DNA from: Acanthochlamys bracteata
Taxonomy: Eukaryota > Streptophyta > Magnoliopsida > Pandanales > Velloziaceae
Direction of reading: 5' to 3'
DNA length: 64,000 bases
NCBI GenBank assembly: GCA_019914995.1
Contig: CM034144.1
Coordinates: 5,983,489-6,047,488, forward strand
Shown: piece after piece, positions 33,001 through 45,274 of the stretch
How positions within the stretch are numbered: position 1 is the stretch's first letter
How the letters are laid out: every line of letters begins with the position of its first letter
Made by a program: the position numbers and the translations under genes
Notes under the pieces: model-generated
What the model saw: only the letters and a program-made list of their open reading frames with translations
What the model was told of the DNA's origin: nothing
The model's database searches: none

Positions 33001-33936
33001 AATCACTCACTGAAAAATTAGCTGTTGTCACACTATATTCATATTTCCCTGCTCTTTTGGACCAAACTATCAAGATTGCTTGAGAACTAGTGAGTAGTGT
33101 CAAGGCAAGAGTAACAATTGACCTGCCAATCATTCAGAGAAACGCCAACCGTAAAATTAAAGAAGCAGACATAATGCTCCCCTTAGCTTCCTTCCAAGAA
33201 CAATTAAGGTATTCTTACTTCATCCTCCAAGTAGATTTGCTACCAGTGCCTCCACTACCTGCACTACTTGTAACTGCAACGTTAGAATCCACTACGTTAG
33301 CAACAAGAAGAGAAGCAAAATTCAGTATACTGCTTTTTGGTTAATTTGAACTTGAAATTCAACTTAACCACCTGAAACAGTCTTTCCTCGCTGACCTTCA
33401 ATATCAACTTGTGATACATCCTCTTGTTCCTAAAAATAATAATTACAATAGAATCTCAACAACTAATTCACATGTAGTCAATAGCACAGCTACATAACTT
33501 TTGTCACAAAAAGTTATAACTCTAAGCGTTCCAATGCTGTGAAAAAAAGTTAAAATTCTCTAGCCACACTGTTCAAGAAATAATATTCAAGAATTATTTA
33601 TCAAAATTTTATCAAGTATTACTTTGCATTACCACTTCTGTTATCAACCAGTGAATTATTCTCTTCTAAACTCATAATTCTATTAAAAGGCATAACAAAT
33701 ATCTCAAATTCGAAAAAAAAAACAAATCTTAGGCCCAAAGTAGCACACTATAAACCGAAACAAAGAGTCTCCTATTCTAAAATTCCAATGGAGAGCACAC
33801 AAAAAAATAAATAAATAAATAAATAAATAAATAAATTGAACGTAGACAGATCTGAAGAAGAAGAAGTGAAGAAACGCGTAACATAGAATTCCAAGCTGAG
33901 AAATTTTACCGAATCCTTAATTCTTCTGTAATCCAT
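30089..33936 (-). CDS. CMP-sialic acid transporter-like nucleotide-sugar transporter (NST-KT family)
   Basis: Fifteen exons (33910-33936, 33372-33429, 33219-33291, 33011-33122, 32820-32899, 32556-32631, 32351-32451, 31840-31911, 31645-31693, 31531-31572, 31319-31440, 31167-31226, 31047-31095, 30234-30328, 30089-30140) give 355 residues, all junctions in phase. The family swaps a nucleotide-sugar for the nucleoside monophosphate across Golgi membranes, with about ten membrane spans. Visible: a cytosolic N-terminus MDYRRIKDSEQEDVSQ; TLLTSSQAILIVWSKRAGKY; YLIKNLLQYYIFAYVDAPSY, QILKNLNIISTGVLYR, QWAAFILLCAGCTTAQ, FAGVYTEAIIKK and NVQNFWLYVFGMLFN, all typical of the UDP-galactose/CMP-sialic acid group; C-terminal YLHSIGKPQR. 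Plants lack much sialic acid, so the true substrate may differ. The closest memory is Arabidopsis At4g35335. Start is at MDYRRIKD. Confidence 0.93.
33800..33837. repeat. AAAT microsatellite in intron 1 of the transporter gene
   Basis: Uninterrupted run of about nine AAAT units, likely variable between individuals. Confidence 0.8.
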
Positions 33937-35631
33937 GAACACGACACAAATCGTCGCCGGAGATGAAATCAAGCCCCTGAAGAGTGAAACAAAATAAAGA
34001 ATGAATTTATAACCAGCTCATTGCAATAAATTACAAAAAACTACCGTATGCTGATAATTACATAAACCCCACAACGCTAATAGTGATTTCTTTATTTTAT
34101 AATTTTTAATAAACTTTTTATAATAATTTCTATAATTTATTTTCAAAATATAAAAAATTTACCTTAAAAATTATTATTATTGTTATTATTATATTATTAT
34201 TATTATTAAATATTAATTTTGTAAAACAAAATAAAAATAATTTTTTATTTTAGAAAATTTTCTTTTGCATTTTAGCGTCGTTCGGTAAATCAGTAGGAGA
34301 CATCGTGTCCTATTTGTCAAGATATTAGACCGATTCTTAATTTTGAAATACTTAGATTTGATGGCCTGATTTTGCAATGTGATCGAAAATTCTAACGGGT
34401 TGCGTCCTCATCGGATCCAAAATCCACATTTATAACGAAGCAAATCTTAAAATGTTTTTTAGTTTTACATATTTTAAAAATATATAAAAATTTAAAAATT
34501 TTAAAAATATAAAAAATTTTACGTAATAAATATTTTTATTATTTTTTATTATTTTTTAAAAAATAAAACTTATTAAATAAAAAAATAAAAATATTTTCTA
34601 TATAAAAAAAGTTATTTAAAAACACTTTAAAATCCCCACGAACAATTACAGAAACAACAATTAAGGCTTCACCTTTTTTCTCTCGCACCCTCTCTCTATC
34701 CAACGAAAAATTTAAACTAATTTAGATTATATTTTAAAAACCTTTTTTTTCTAATTATTTATTTATTTTTTTAATAAAACTTTTATAATATTTTACAGAT
34801 TTTAAAAAAATTTTAAAAGTAAATAAAAACAACTACAAGGGTTTAATAATGCGAAAAACATCCATATCAGCTCGCTATTGTAAATAGTCATAACTGAGTG
34901 ACTGAATTAGGAATTTCTAACTAACTATAGTAATTACAAAGTTATTAGAGAGAGAGTTGTCAGAAGTATGATGTAAGAGAGAGAAAGTGAGTGATGAGCT
35001 GGCAATCTGTGGCGACTGTTGTGTTTCAAAAAAAAACACGTACAAATCTGGAGGGAGCGTTCAGTTAAAATCAAAAACCAAAAAAAAAAAAAGGAATTTT
35101 GAAAGCATTTTTTAATTTCTAGATATTTAGAGATAGATTTGTTTTCTTTATATTTTTAGTTCTAACATGTTATTCCTTTGTTTTTCCTTGTTATTTAATA
35201 TCTTACGATTCGTTGGGAAATTTTCGCGGGAGATTGAAGAGGCTTGAAGCAGATTGATGGATTTCAGTGAACGAAGTTTCTGAATTTTGAAGGAATCTGG
35301 ATCTGTAAATAGGTGAGTCTAATTTTAGTACATTTGTTAGCTAAATTTCAGAAGAAATTTTGAAAACCCGCATTTCATCGCTGTCGTAAATTTTCGTTGC
35401 TTTTGTTTTTCTTCAATTGTCTTGTTTCACACTAATTAGTCAATTTTTCTCTCTTTTTAGGCTATTTTGCCAACTTGAGAAATCAATCCACCTTTCTGAA
35501 ACGTTTTTTGAAATCGAAACGAGCTCGTGATATTTCAGTTGAAAAGCTGTTTTTCTCAGTTTTCCTGTGAATTATGGTTTTAACTTTTCAGGAATTGAAC
35601 GAGCTGTTTGTGAATTTTTGTTGATGCACAA
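33937..35631. promoter_or_regulatory. Divergent intergenic region, transporter and PIRL genes
   Basis: Contains the promoter of the minus-strand transporter on the left and of the plus-strand PIRL gene on the right. 34080-34260 and 34440-34620 are AT-rich modules; 34150-34208 is an ATT-type microsatellite. 34940-35010 is GA-rich. For PIRL, an untranslated first exon ends at about 35311 (ATAG/GTGAGT) and the leader intron ends at 35460 (TTTTAG), so the PIRL leader is probably spliced. No other gene seen. Confidence 0.45.
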
Positions 35632-37526
35632 ATGGGTCATTCAATGCAATCCACTGGCGGAGTGGTGGAAGAGATCAAGCGGCTTTATCAATCATTGCCA
35701 CAACGGCCGAGCATCGAAGAAGTCGAAGCAGCTGAAGGATTACTCTGCAGAATCGAAGAGGAAGAAAATTTGAAGCTTGAAGCGATTACGCAGTGTTCAA
35801 AAGATCCTGGTGTTCCCAATGAGCTTTTTGGAGTGTTGCAGGAGATGGAAAAGAGATTGATGTCCTTTAAGAGCGGAGAGGACAAGAGGGAAGCAGTGAA
35901 GCTTCTCGAACTCGAAGAGCTACATAAGGCGTTTGATAAATTGATCCAGCAAGCTGCTCGCTCTGTTTCACCCAGCTCGAATGGTTCAGTGAAGGATTCA
36001 GTTGTATCTGCTAGGTCGGAATCGCCTGCTGGGACTGGTTACAAGAGCACTTTTGATTATTCGAATAGTAGTGGTACTGTTTCATCGGTGCCAATGTCCA
36101 ACAGAGCTAGTATGGATGATAGTTTCATAACCAAAGGGAAGCTCAGCATATACTCAGATAGTATTGCTCGAGATTCAAAAACTTCGAGAGGCTCTCTCTT
36201 GAGATCTTCTGGAATCGATCCCTTGACTAGTTCTGGTGAGCTTGCTTTCCTTAATCCTTCTTCAAACCTCTTTGTTAGTTACCACTTTGAAGCATGCAAA
36301 ATTCTCTTTAGAAAGTAACATTTGCTCTATGCAGATTTAAACCAATTGCTATTGCTGCTTATATGTTTGTAGGATATATGATAACATCCTTTTGTTCAAC
36401 TGACCATGTTCTGGGATATATGTAATAGGAGAAGAGATGGAGAAGCTGAATCTGCTCAGACTAGCCAGCTTGATTGAGAACTGTGCAAAGAAAGGAACCC
36501 GTGAACTGAATCTTCGGGACAAGCTCATGGATGAGGTCGGCTGGTTGCCGGAGTCTCTTAAGAAACTTTCGCTGCTTACTATGTTGGATCTTTCTGACAA
36601 TTGTATAGCTGTATTACCTAAAGTGATTGGTTCTCTTAGTTCTTTGAGAAAGTTGGATCTCCATGCAAACCGGTTAGCTCAACTTCCTGATTCAATTGGA
36701 GAGCTGGAGAACATGTTCTATCTTGATCTTCGAGGCAACCAGCTCAGTATATTGCCATCCACATTTGGCAATTTGGTTCACCTATCAGACCTTGACCTGA
36801 GTGCCAACCACTTGTCGACGCTTCCAGATGCCATTGGAAATCTGATCAACTTGAAGAAGTTGATCATTGAGACAAATGACCTTGAAGAGCTTCCATATAC
36901 AATTGATAATTGTGTTTCTCTTGTCGAACTTCGAGCTGATTATAATAGACTGAAAGGCCTGCCAGAAGCTTTGGGAAAGCTTAATGCTCTGGAAGTTCTA
37001 TCTCTTCGCTACAACAATATCAGAGCACTTCCAAGCACAATGGCATCTATGTCGCAACTCAGCGAATTAGATGTTAGCTTTAACGAGCTTGAGTCTGTTC
37101 ACGAGAACTTATGCTTTGCTACAAAACTCGTGAAGCTCAACCTAGGAAATAATTTTGCTGATTTGAAATCTCTGCCACGGAGCTTTGGGAATCTTGAGAT
37201 GCTACAGGAACTGGACATCAGCAATAATCAGATAAGGTTCCTTCCAGAGTCTTTTAGGTTGCTAACAAACCTGTGCGTACTCAAAGCAGACCAAAATCCT
37301 TTGGAGGTGCCTCCAAGGCATATAGCTCAAAATGGTGCACAGGTACTAATCCCTGTTGTTCTGTATTCTTCTAGTAGTCAGTCATTATTCTACTCAGTGC
37401 TGTGGTCTTTTCCAGGCTGTTGTACAGTACATGGAAGAACATGCCACTCGGAGGAATTTCGGGGCACAACCAGTGAAGCTTAGGAGAAGTTGGAGTCAGT
37501 TTTGCTTTTGCTATCAGCCTGACTAA
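35632..37526 (+). CDS. Plant intracellular Ras-group-related LRR protein (PIRL4/PIRL5-like)
   Basis: Three exons (35632-36235, 36429-37342, 37416-37526) give 542 residues. PIRL proteins are plant relatives of Ras-binding LRR proteins (SHOC2/SUR-8 type); several are needed for pollen or root development. The N-terminal ~200 residues are variable and serine-rich with a helical stretch (IEEVEAAEGLLCRIEEEENL). From about residue 205 come roughly ten leucine-rich repeats of about 23 residues with the intracellular LPxxIGxLxxLxxLDLxxNxL consensus (LPDSIGELENMFYLDLRGNQ, LPSTFGNLVHLSDLDLSANH). The tail is ALVQYM-like (AVVQYMEEHATRRNFG). Start chosen because MGHSMQSTGG follows a spliced leader; an in-frame GTG upstream is not needed. 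Closest by my recall to PIRL4 (At4g35470) and PIRL5 (At2g17440). Confidence 0.9.
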
Positions 37527-39111
37527 GGAGGCTTAGATCTTTGGACTTTACAGGGACCTTAATGCAAAGCTGAGGTGAGAAAGATAATTTTAGCCTAGTG
37601 TTTGCATCTGTTCGAACAGTCCTGTTCATATCTTGCTCCCTTTTTTTTCCTTGAGTCATGGAAATACCTACTTGCAGGGTTTTCATCACTGTCTGTGCCT
37701 TGACTTCTGATTATACATGTTGCCTGCCACAGCCAAAGAAGCTACCAACATGTATGAATCTACTGCTTGGTCTCTGCATGCTGATTCAATTCAATCTTCC
37801 TTTTCTGCTAGTAATCTTTGTCGCTCCATTTATTTTTCATAATCTCCTTTCGGCTTGAATGAGGTGCACCATAATTTCCTTGCGGCTGTTAGGAAATCAC
37901 AAATTGTAGTTCCACTTTGTCATTCTTTTAGATGTTCTAGTCTACAGTTTAAAATTCTTTATAACAGACGCATGTGTTCATCTCGATGACTAGCATGAAA
38001 CTTTTGACTACCCTTTCATTTTGCTTTCTCTACTTCCTAAACTTTCATATCATTATAGGAAACGAATATCTCTTCTGGATTGAATATGGAGATAGGGGAT
38101 CTCTGGATAGGATATTTGTCCACCAGTGACATAATTTTTTAGGTGATCTGGGAAATGAGTACTGTCATCAGAAATCTGAAAACTAGAATGCTTTTAATGA
38201 ATATAGATGTTAGTCAGCTCCAACACCTTGCCAGTGTCTCAAAGGGATCGTAGTTAAAATTAGGACTGCTGCTGAAGCAATGGTGATTAATGGGTTCTCA
38301 TGCCAATTAAGTTCTTGAATGGTACATTACAGTTGACCACAATAGGATTATGGTCTCTTATGATTGAGAAACAGCATGTTATTAGATTTTTAGGTGTGGG
38401 CATATAGGATAAGGAAAAATGTCAGAGTTTCCCTTAAAAATTTAAATGCTTGTATATATTTCTTGATTGGAACCAAACTGGACCACAAGCATGCCGTATT
38501 TGGTTGGTGATGAAATAGTTAGTAGCTCACTTGTGATAGGGTCAAAAGCTGTAGTAGTTGCTTCTAATGATTAAGCTCAGACAGCTTGCGATTTGTTTAA
38601 TCATTGTAAGAATATCATCTTGATTATTATTATTTTTGTTATAGCAATAAGATAGTTGTAGTTTATCAAAGCTTGGTTCTGTCATTAGACTATCATTATT
38701 ATAGATTACAAACTGCGCCGAATTAGATTCCTTGGCTTTTTCTTTTATTCTTTTTCCTTTTGTAATGCAACCACATGGAAATAATTGTGTGGGGTTGGTC
38801 TACTGGGAAGCATTTCCCTTGGATGGGAACGGGTTTGTGCGCCACTTTAGCCAAAGTCTAGCTTATTCCAGGATCTGTTTGTAGACTGCAAATATAAACT
38901 AATCTATTAGCAGTAAAGCCAAAGCATCCCCTTCAACCATGTATGTCATAATTGTTCCATTTACATAACCATGCGCCAGCCTATAAATCTCTTGAAATTC
39001 CTTTCATTGCATAGGTTCTTCAATTGAATTGCGTATTAATCTCCTGCAAGCTTCACATAAGCAGGTCATTTCTTAGCTAGGAGAGCTTAGTCTACCTTGA
39101 GGAGTTGTGAT
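37527..39111. other. PIRL 3' region and promoter of the next gene
   Basis: 37527 to about 38200 is probable PIRL 3' untranslated sequence. A TATA box (CCTATAAATC, 38981-38988) lies about 125 bp before the next start codon. No other gene. Confidence 0.45.
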
Positions 39112-39459
39112 ATGGGAGCCTGCTATTTAAAGTTGCCAATGAGCGGTAGGCCAAGGAGGGGCTTGGCAAGAAAAGTGTGGCTAATGATGAGGAATGTAGC
39201 AATGAATGTTGTAAGGGTTTATGTTGGTCAGCGTGATTGTATGAAGAAGTATGTCAAGAGGGGCGTTCAGGCCAAGCTATTGAGCAAGGTAAAGAGGGTG
39301 TTTTGGAGCCAATCTAAACCCAGGCGATCAGTTGGCTATGACTCAGAAGACTATTGTATGAACTTTGATGATGGAAAGTGGAAGGAGGAGGAGGTGGAGT
39401 TCTGGCGGAGTGGGTCATTTACCTATAGATTTAGTCACTCTGCCCGTTGTAGTTGTTGA
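39112..39459 (+). CDS. Small basic protein with C-terminal NFDDGK motif
   Basis: Single exon, 115 residues from MGACYLKLPM to HSARCSC. An Arg/Lys-rich N-terminus (GRPRRGLARKVWLMMRNVAM) and a probable amphipathic helix (VKRGVQAKLLSKVKRVFWSQ), then VGYDSEDYCMNFDDGKWKEE, an acidic-aromatic patch, and a serine/cysteine tail. The YDS..Y..NFDDGK block is also in the gene at 43309, and I associate it with a plant family of short, poorly known proteins. A TATA box lies near 38982. The start is the ATG at 39112; five extra in-frame codons upstream lack an ATG. No signal peptide. Function unknown. Confidence 0.62.
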   Translation: MGACYLKLPMSGRPRRGLARKVWLMMRNVAMNVVRVYVGQRDCMKKYVKRGVQAKLLSKVKRVFWSQSKPRRSVGYDSEDYCMNFDDGKWKEEEVEFWRSGSFTYRFSHSARCSC

Positions 39460-42400
39460 ATCCTGGCTATGTTTCTTACAGGTTTCCTCTTCTATTAAAA
39501 GGGTCTCCTTTATGCTTGACAGCTTTGTCTTTCTTTTCCTTTTGAATTTCCTTCCTTGTATATGATGGAAGATGTATAAAGGGGTGTTTGGGATTGCTTT
39601 TCCCTAACGCTCTCTTTTCAATTTTCTATTTCATATTTCTCAATACATATTTTATAAATATATAAAAAGTTTATTTAAAAATTTAAAAAATATAAAAAAA
39701 TTTTATGAAGTGAGATTTTTTTATTACATATTTTTATTATTTTTTTGATAGTAAAAAAAATATAGCTTATTTTTAAAAAAATAAAAATATTTTTTATTTT
39801 AAAAAAATTTTATTTTATAAACACTACCAAATACCCCCAAAGCAGATGTGAATGAGTGTTTTGTGAAATCCTTTTGGTACTTAATATCTAAAAGTGGGAG
39901 TTATGTTATGACTAATGACGTGTTTATCAATACTTTAAATTTATTTTTTTTTGAAGTCACTTTCAATATAAAAAACATACAAGAATTAAAATAAAATTTT
40001 TTTATTAATAAAATTTTTTTTAAAATTTAATTTTAAAACTTACTATAAATGTTAAATTAATACATAATTTTATTTTTTATTAAATATTTTTAATTTAATT
40101 TTTTTAATTAATTTTTAAAAAACGCATTTTATTTACTTTATTTTCAAAATAAATACGCCCTAATTTTTGCTGTGCGGAATAGGTACTTGATACCGTAGGA
40201 CTATGCATGGTGAGATTGTGAAATTCAAAATTTTTTTTTAAATAAAAATAATTATGAGTCAAAATATACCGATAGAATTTAGTTTAATCGGATTACAATC
40301 TATTTTTATATAGCCATTTGAAAAAAATGATAAAAATATATTTTTATTTTATTTTTATTATTTTAATCAAATAATCGGATAAAAAAAGTAATTTATAGTC
40401 TAATTAGATATTATCAATATATATAGCTTATAATTTTTTATATTTAATAGTAAAAATTAGATTTGTAATCTCGTCGACTAAATTAAAAAAAAAGTGTGTC
40501 GAAATATTTATATATATATATGTATAATATATATACCAGACAGTATAGTTAATTTCAATTGTCGACTTTTTTATCTTTTCTAACGCTTGACAATTCTGAC
40601 TATTGATCAAATTAAAGAGTCGTGATAAATAAGAGCAATTGAAGTAATAAAAACAATGATTTTGTTCATTGAAGTATTTGATAAAGACCATGTTGGTACG
40701 ATAGAAGTTAAATTTCGCTTGGTCAGTTGTGTTTGGTTGAAAGTACATGCATTGATTTTATCGTGTGTTTGAAAGTCCTTTTTAAAAAATATTTTTTTGA
40801 AATAAAAATATATTTTTATTTTATTTAAATTTATTATTTGATATCAAAAAATAATAAAATAAATAATAAAAAACTTTTACTACTAATTTTCTTATATTTT
40901 AAATAAATAAATTTCAATGAAATTATAAAAATATAAAATTAAAAAATTAAACTTCAATTGGGCCGCTAAAGCTTTAAATATCTTAATTAAACACATTGGG
41001 CCAAGCCCACATATTTTATATCAATTAGATTCCATTGTACTATATTTTTATTAAAACAAAAATTCTTGGTGCTTTTCACTTTTGTATTTTGGGTGCTATT
41101 TTTTCACACAAAAATCACTTTTTTTATTAAAAATTATTTTTTACTCATTTTTTATTAAAAAATATAAAAAATTACTTCAATTTATTTTTTAATACAAAAA
41201 AGAATATATCATTTTTAATAATACTATTTCTAATAACTTACTTTTAAAAATTTATTTTTAAAATACTCACTTTCAAAGTCAAAAGAATACACTCCTCTGG
41301 TGAGAATTTGATAGAATTTCTAACAGAATATTTAAATCTATTGTTATAAGAAACGGTAATTAAATATATAAACATTTTCCTCAATTGTAGACAAAGAAAC
41401 GGGAAGAAATATGCTCTTAGGCTAGATCATAGTTGGCAAAAGCGTTTGAAAGCTTTGCTCTTTTTTATTTTATATTGTTAATAAATATTTTATAATATTT
41501 ATAAAATTACATTAAATTTTTTGAAATAAAAAAAATTTATATCATAGAATTTTATTATTTTTATCTTATTATTTTTTAATAACAAAAAATAAAATTATTT
41601 TTAAAAATATTTTTGTTTTATAAATATTTTATTCTACAAGTACTAGTAAAGGTTTTTTAGTCTTTGTGGTTTTAGTTTAATCCTAATTTATAGAATTTTC
41701 TCAATACATTTTATTTTTGTGCATATGTTATTTTGTATTGATTGCATGAATCATACCATGTACAATTAAAGGGCATGTTTTACCAGCTTTAAATGAACTT
41801 TTCTAATTAATTTCTGAAGGAAATAATAATAATTATATGAGAGTAATTTATAAATATAAAATCTATAACTATTTTACTAAAAATATTTTTCTATTACAAG
41901 TACTATAAGAGTTGATGCGGACTTTTAAAATAGAGCTATTTCAGAATAAAAAATATTTATTTTTTTAAAAATAAATTTTATTTTTTTTATTTTAAAATAA
42001 TAAAAAATATATATAAAAACTCACTACGTTCAATTTCTTATATTTTTAAAATTTTTTAAATAATTTTTCTATAATTATAAAAATATGTATTAACTTTAAA
42101 TAAAAAATTGAATAATTGATAAGCTAAACTAAACTCACCGTACGAGTACATAGTGTCGGCGGAAATAGGCGTAAAAATAAATATTTATGTAACTGAGTAC
42201 CTTTTTAATAAACATTGATCATCCCATAACCGACACCTTTTCTTCCAAAGCGTGTTGACAACATTTGAATGCCGCACGTTCCACCCTCGTGAACTAAGAA
42301 AATAGAATTATAGAAAAAGCACAACATGAAAGTTATTTGCTTGATCATCCTCCAATTTGCTTTTTTAAGCAAAACTTGGTTTGGTTATCCAACCTTCTTT

Positions 42401-43308
42401 CACACTCTAGGAAACGTTTGGTAGTGTTTATAGAATAATAATTTTTTACAATAAATTATATTTTAATAAATTTTTCAGAAAATAAATTAAAATATAGTAA
42501 ATTTTATAGATAAAATATTTTACGATAAACAAAATTTTAAATATTTAAAATTTTAAAATAATTATAGATTACTATAGAAATTTATTAATATCTTTGAAAT
42601 ATTTCTAAAATTTTCAAAACTCAAGTAATTCAACCTAACTACTTCAACGACATATCAACCATATGTTATGCTATGAATCAGATTCCTTTACAAGTCTCCT
42701 AATAAGGACACCAACTCTTATTCAAAGCAAAATTATTAAAATAAAAAAAAAGTTTCACAAAATCAATCCCACAAAATAACATTTTGCAACAATTTGCATA
42801 ACTTGTACATCTAGAAGGCTCACTTAGGGTATAGTTTAATTATACGAAACTCAACTTTTTTTTTATTTCAGTTCGTTCTAAAAGTTTATATTTATTTTAT
42901 ATTAAAAATAAATTTTTAATAAAAATAATTTATTTTAAATTTTTTATTTATTTTGTATTAAAAGTAAGTTTGAAAAAAGTGAGTTTAGTGGGTTCTAAAT
43001 GTAGAAGAGAGTACTATTTTTATTTTGCTGAAAAAAGTGAGTAACGAAAGAATTGATACAGGCTCCTGTGTACAGCAAATTACAAAGTAGAAGGGTGCGT
43101 TATGCTTAAAATAATAATTCGGGGATCGGTCACGCAATCTCTTCGTTGAAAAAACAAAAAGAAAAACCAGTTAGAAAATTTTTCTAGTGCATAAAAACAA
43201 GCAGAAAAAAGCTGCAAAACACAAGTATCACTTTTTCTTTTTCCCCCAAGAACCGTTTCTCTCTTGCCTTCAAAAGCACAACTACAGACAAGGTTGATAA
43301 TATTTTCA
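39460..43308. other. Long AT-rich intergenic region built of small modules
   Basis: No gene found in 3.8 kb. AT-rich modules seen at 39580-39838 (clearest, see separate entry), about 39920-40160, about 40765-40960, 41430-41640, 41937-42110 and 42415-42620. Between them are short phrases shared with intergenic DNA elsewhere in the window, such as GGGCCGCTAAAGC near 40960. Short ORFs here are A/T-driven chance. Confidence 0.5.
39580..39838. repeat. AT-rich TIR module, best-bounded copy
   Basis: Left edge GGGGTGTTTGGGATTGC, right edge TACCAAATACCCCC, an inverted pair of about 12 bp. Between them lie A/T tracts with the recurring phrases TTTATAAATATATAAAAAGT, ATTATTTTTTTGATAG-like and AAAAATATTTTTTATTTT. 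No target-site duplication could be settled by eye. Confidence 0.65.
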
Positions 43309-43797
43309 ATGGAGGCAATTCAGAAGAAAAGATTCTTCTTCCCATCAATGCCGCTTAAAGATGACCTACCGATATCTCAACCGAACGGAAAAGAAACTCA
43401 CCTGATTGGTCTCCGTCGCCGGATCTCTTCATTCTCAGTAAAGATCCAACCTTTATCATCTGCGTGGGCGTTGCAGAGATCAAAGTCTATGCCTTCCTTA
43501 TCAGAGTTCACTGGAGGACCTCTCCGAAGATGGTGGGATGCAAGCTTCGGATGGCTCTTGTCAAGAAAACCTTCGTTCGTCAAAGATCTGGAGATGAATG
43601 AAGAAGAGAGTGCAATGCTCGGATGGCAGAGTAAAGCCAGCTGGCTTCATGTGTTCTATAAAGTCAGGTCAGGGTTCAGGCGACTCATTGGATCAGATCA
43701 TTCGTTGCCAGTCAAGCAAGGATTTAGGTATGATTCATTCAGCTATGCACAAAACTTCGATGATGGAAAGAGGATTGAAAGCTTTGAAGAAAATTAA
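43309..43797 (+). CDS. Small basic protein with C-terminal NFDDGK motif, second member
   Basis: Single exon, 162 residues from MEAIQKKRFFFPS to ESFEEN. Features: basic LRRRISSFSVKIQPL, a serine-rich part with SKSMPSLSEF, tryptophan-rich RRWWDASFGWLLSRKPSF and ASWLHVFYKVRSGFRRLIG, then FRYDSFSYAQNFDDGKRIES. The YDS..Y..NFDDGK block matches the gene at 39112. No signal peptide or membrane span. The start is the first ATG of the frame. Function not recognised. Confidence 0.62.
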   Translation: MEAIQKKRFFFPSMPLKDDLPISQPNGKETHLIGLRRRISSFSVKIQPLSSAWALQRSKSMPSLSEFTGGPLRRWWDASFGWLLSRKPSFVKDLEMNEEESAMLGWQSKASWLHVFYKVRSGFRRLIGSDHSLPVKQGFRYDSFSYAQNFDDGKRIESFEEN

Positions 43798-45274
43798 ATG
43801 CATGATTGTTCTGGTGCTAAGTGTCTACTTTACATTCTTTCTTGTTCCATCAGTTCAAACTGGTTTTGAAGAGGTGAAAAATCAATACCTTGCCAGACAA
43901 CGAAAACAACAATCTGTTTTGCCAGAAATCTACAATCTCTGTTGATTTATAGATTAGCTACATGAAAATCTTGCAAAAGTGATATAGATCTAGATTCATC
44001 GTAGTGTCAATAATGCAGGTGAGAAGGTTCTACTATTGATTTGTCTGATTATTTATTCTTTTGTTCTTCAGGAGTGATTAATGTAAATTGTTCTGTTTAG
44101 TTTAATATAGTTCTAAGAATTCTTCAATGGGTGTTCAATGTATTCCACTCATATGTACCTCTATTGATTTAGTCCTACAATAAAAACTGTATCCTTCCTT
44201 GATTTGTTTCATGCCAAAAAAAATTCACCCTTCCTTATGTGTGTTAGGGGCGTTTGGCCTTGGGTTTGATAGCTTTTGAAATGCTTTATTTTTTCATAAT
44301 TTTTAATATTTTTTATAATATTTTATAAAATTTATTTTAAAAATTAAAATAATAATTTTTTATATTATATAATTTTATTATCATTTATTTTTATTAAAAA
44401 GTAAAGTTAATTTTAAAATAAATAAACATAATTTTTATTTTAAAAATATTTATATTATAAGCACTTTCGAACATTCTCGTTTGGCTTAACTTACACAAAA
44501 ATAGCTTTTCAATTTTTTATTTTATATTTTCTAATACATATTTTATAAATATTTAAAAAATTATTTAAAAATTTAAAATATATAAAAAATTACGTAATAA
44601 AAATTTATTATATATTATTATTATTTTTTAAAAATAAAAATAAAATTTATTTTATAAAAAAATATAAAACTATTTTTATTTTAAAAAAATTCTATTTTAA
44701 AAATACTCACCAACGCCTAGACTTCCGAAAGCTCCTAAGAAGATGCTCAAATGCTAGATATAGCTCCACCAACTACCAAGCAGGCATAGAAAGCTGTCTA
44801 CGAATTCACATATATAACACAATGTCACAAGAAATATATGAGAAAAATCATAAGACAGGAAAAAACTTCCTTTAATTCAAAATTTAAAAACAAAGCAAAA
44901 TATTAGGTGATTTTGTAAATCTTTGGCTTAGGATTCCGACAGCTTACCTGTTCTTGGTTGGCATGAGAATTTTAGATAAACTAGCAATTGGAGTAATAGA
45001 CAGCTCAGCGGATTAGAAGAAAACGAAGCAAATGGCTTTCTGGTGTTGTGCAAGACAACAACTGCGTTCTGGCTCTGGGAATCTGGACAAAGATTTGGCA
45101 TGTTTACTTTACCTCAAAAGAGAATTTGTTCTACTAAAATTATTGTTTAGTAACACAATTACTAAAATATTCAATTCTTCGTGAACTCACTTTCATAAAA
45201 TTAAGCAAGCCCATACTGAGAATACATTTCGGAGGTGAATGAAATTCTAAATAATTTGGATAATCACACCACTC
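43798..45274. other. 3' region and two adjacent AT-rich modules
   Basis: 43798 to about 44220 is probable 3' untranslated sequence of the preceding gene. 44248-44478 (GGGGCGTTTGGCC ... CTTTCGAACATTC) and 44480-44715 (GTTTGGCTTAAC ... CACCAACGCC) are two AT-rich modules side by side. 44720-45274 has no gene. Confidence 0.5.

Noticed and set aside
33803-33836. CRISPR-like short regular repeat
   Set aside because: It is a plain AAAT microsatellite in an intron; there are no spacers.
40428-40748. 106-codon minus-strand ORF
   Set aside because: Tyr/Ile/Asn/Phe-rich translation of AT-rich DNA; typical chance ORF.
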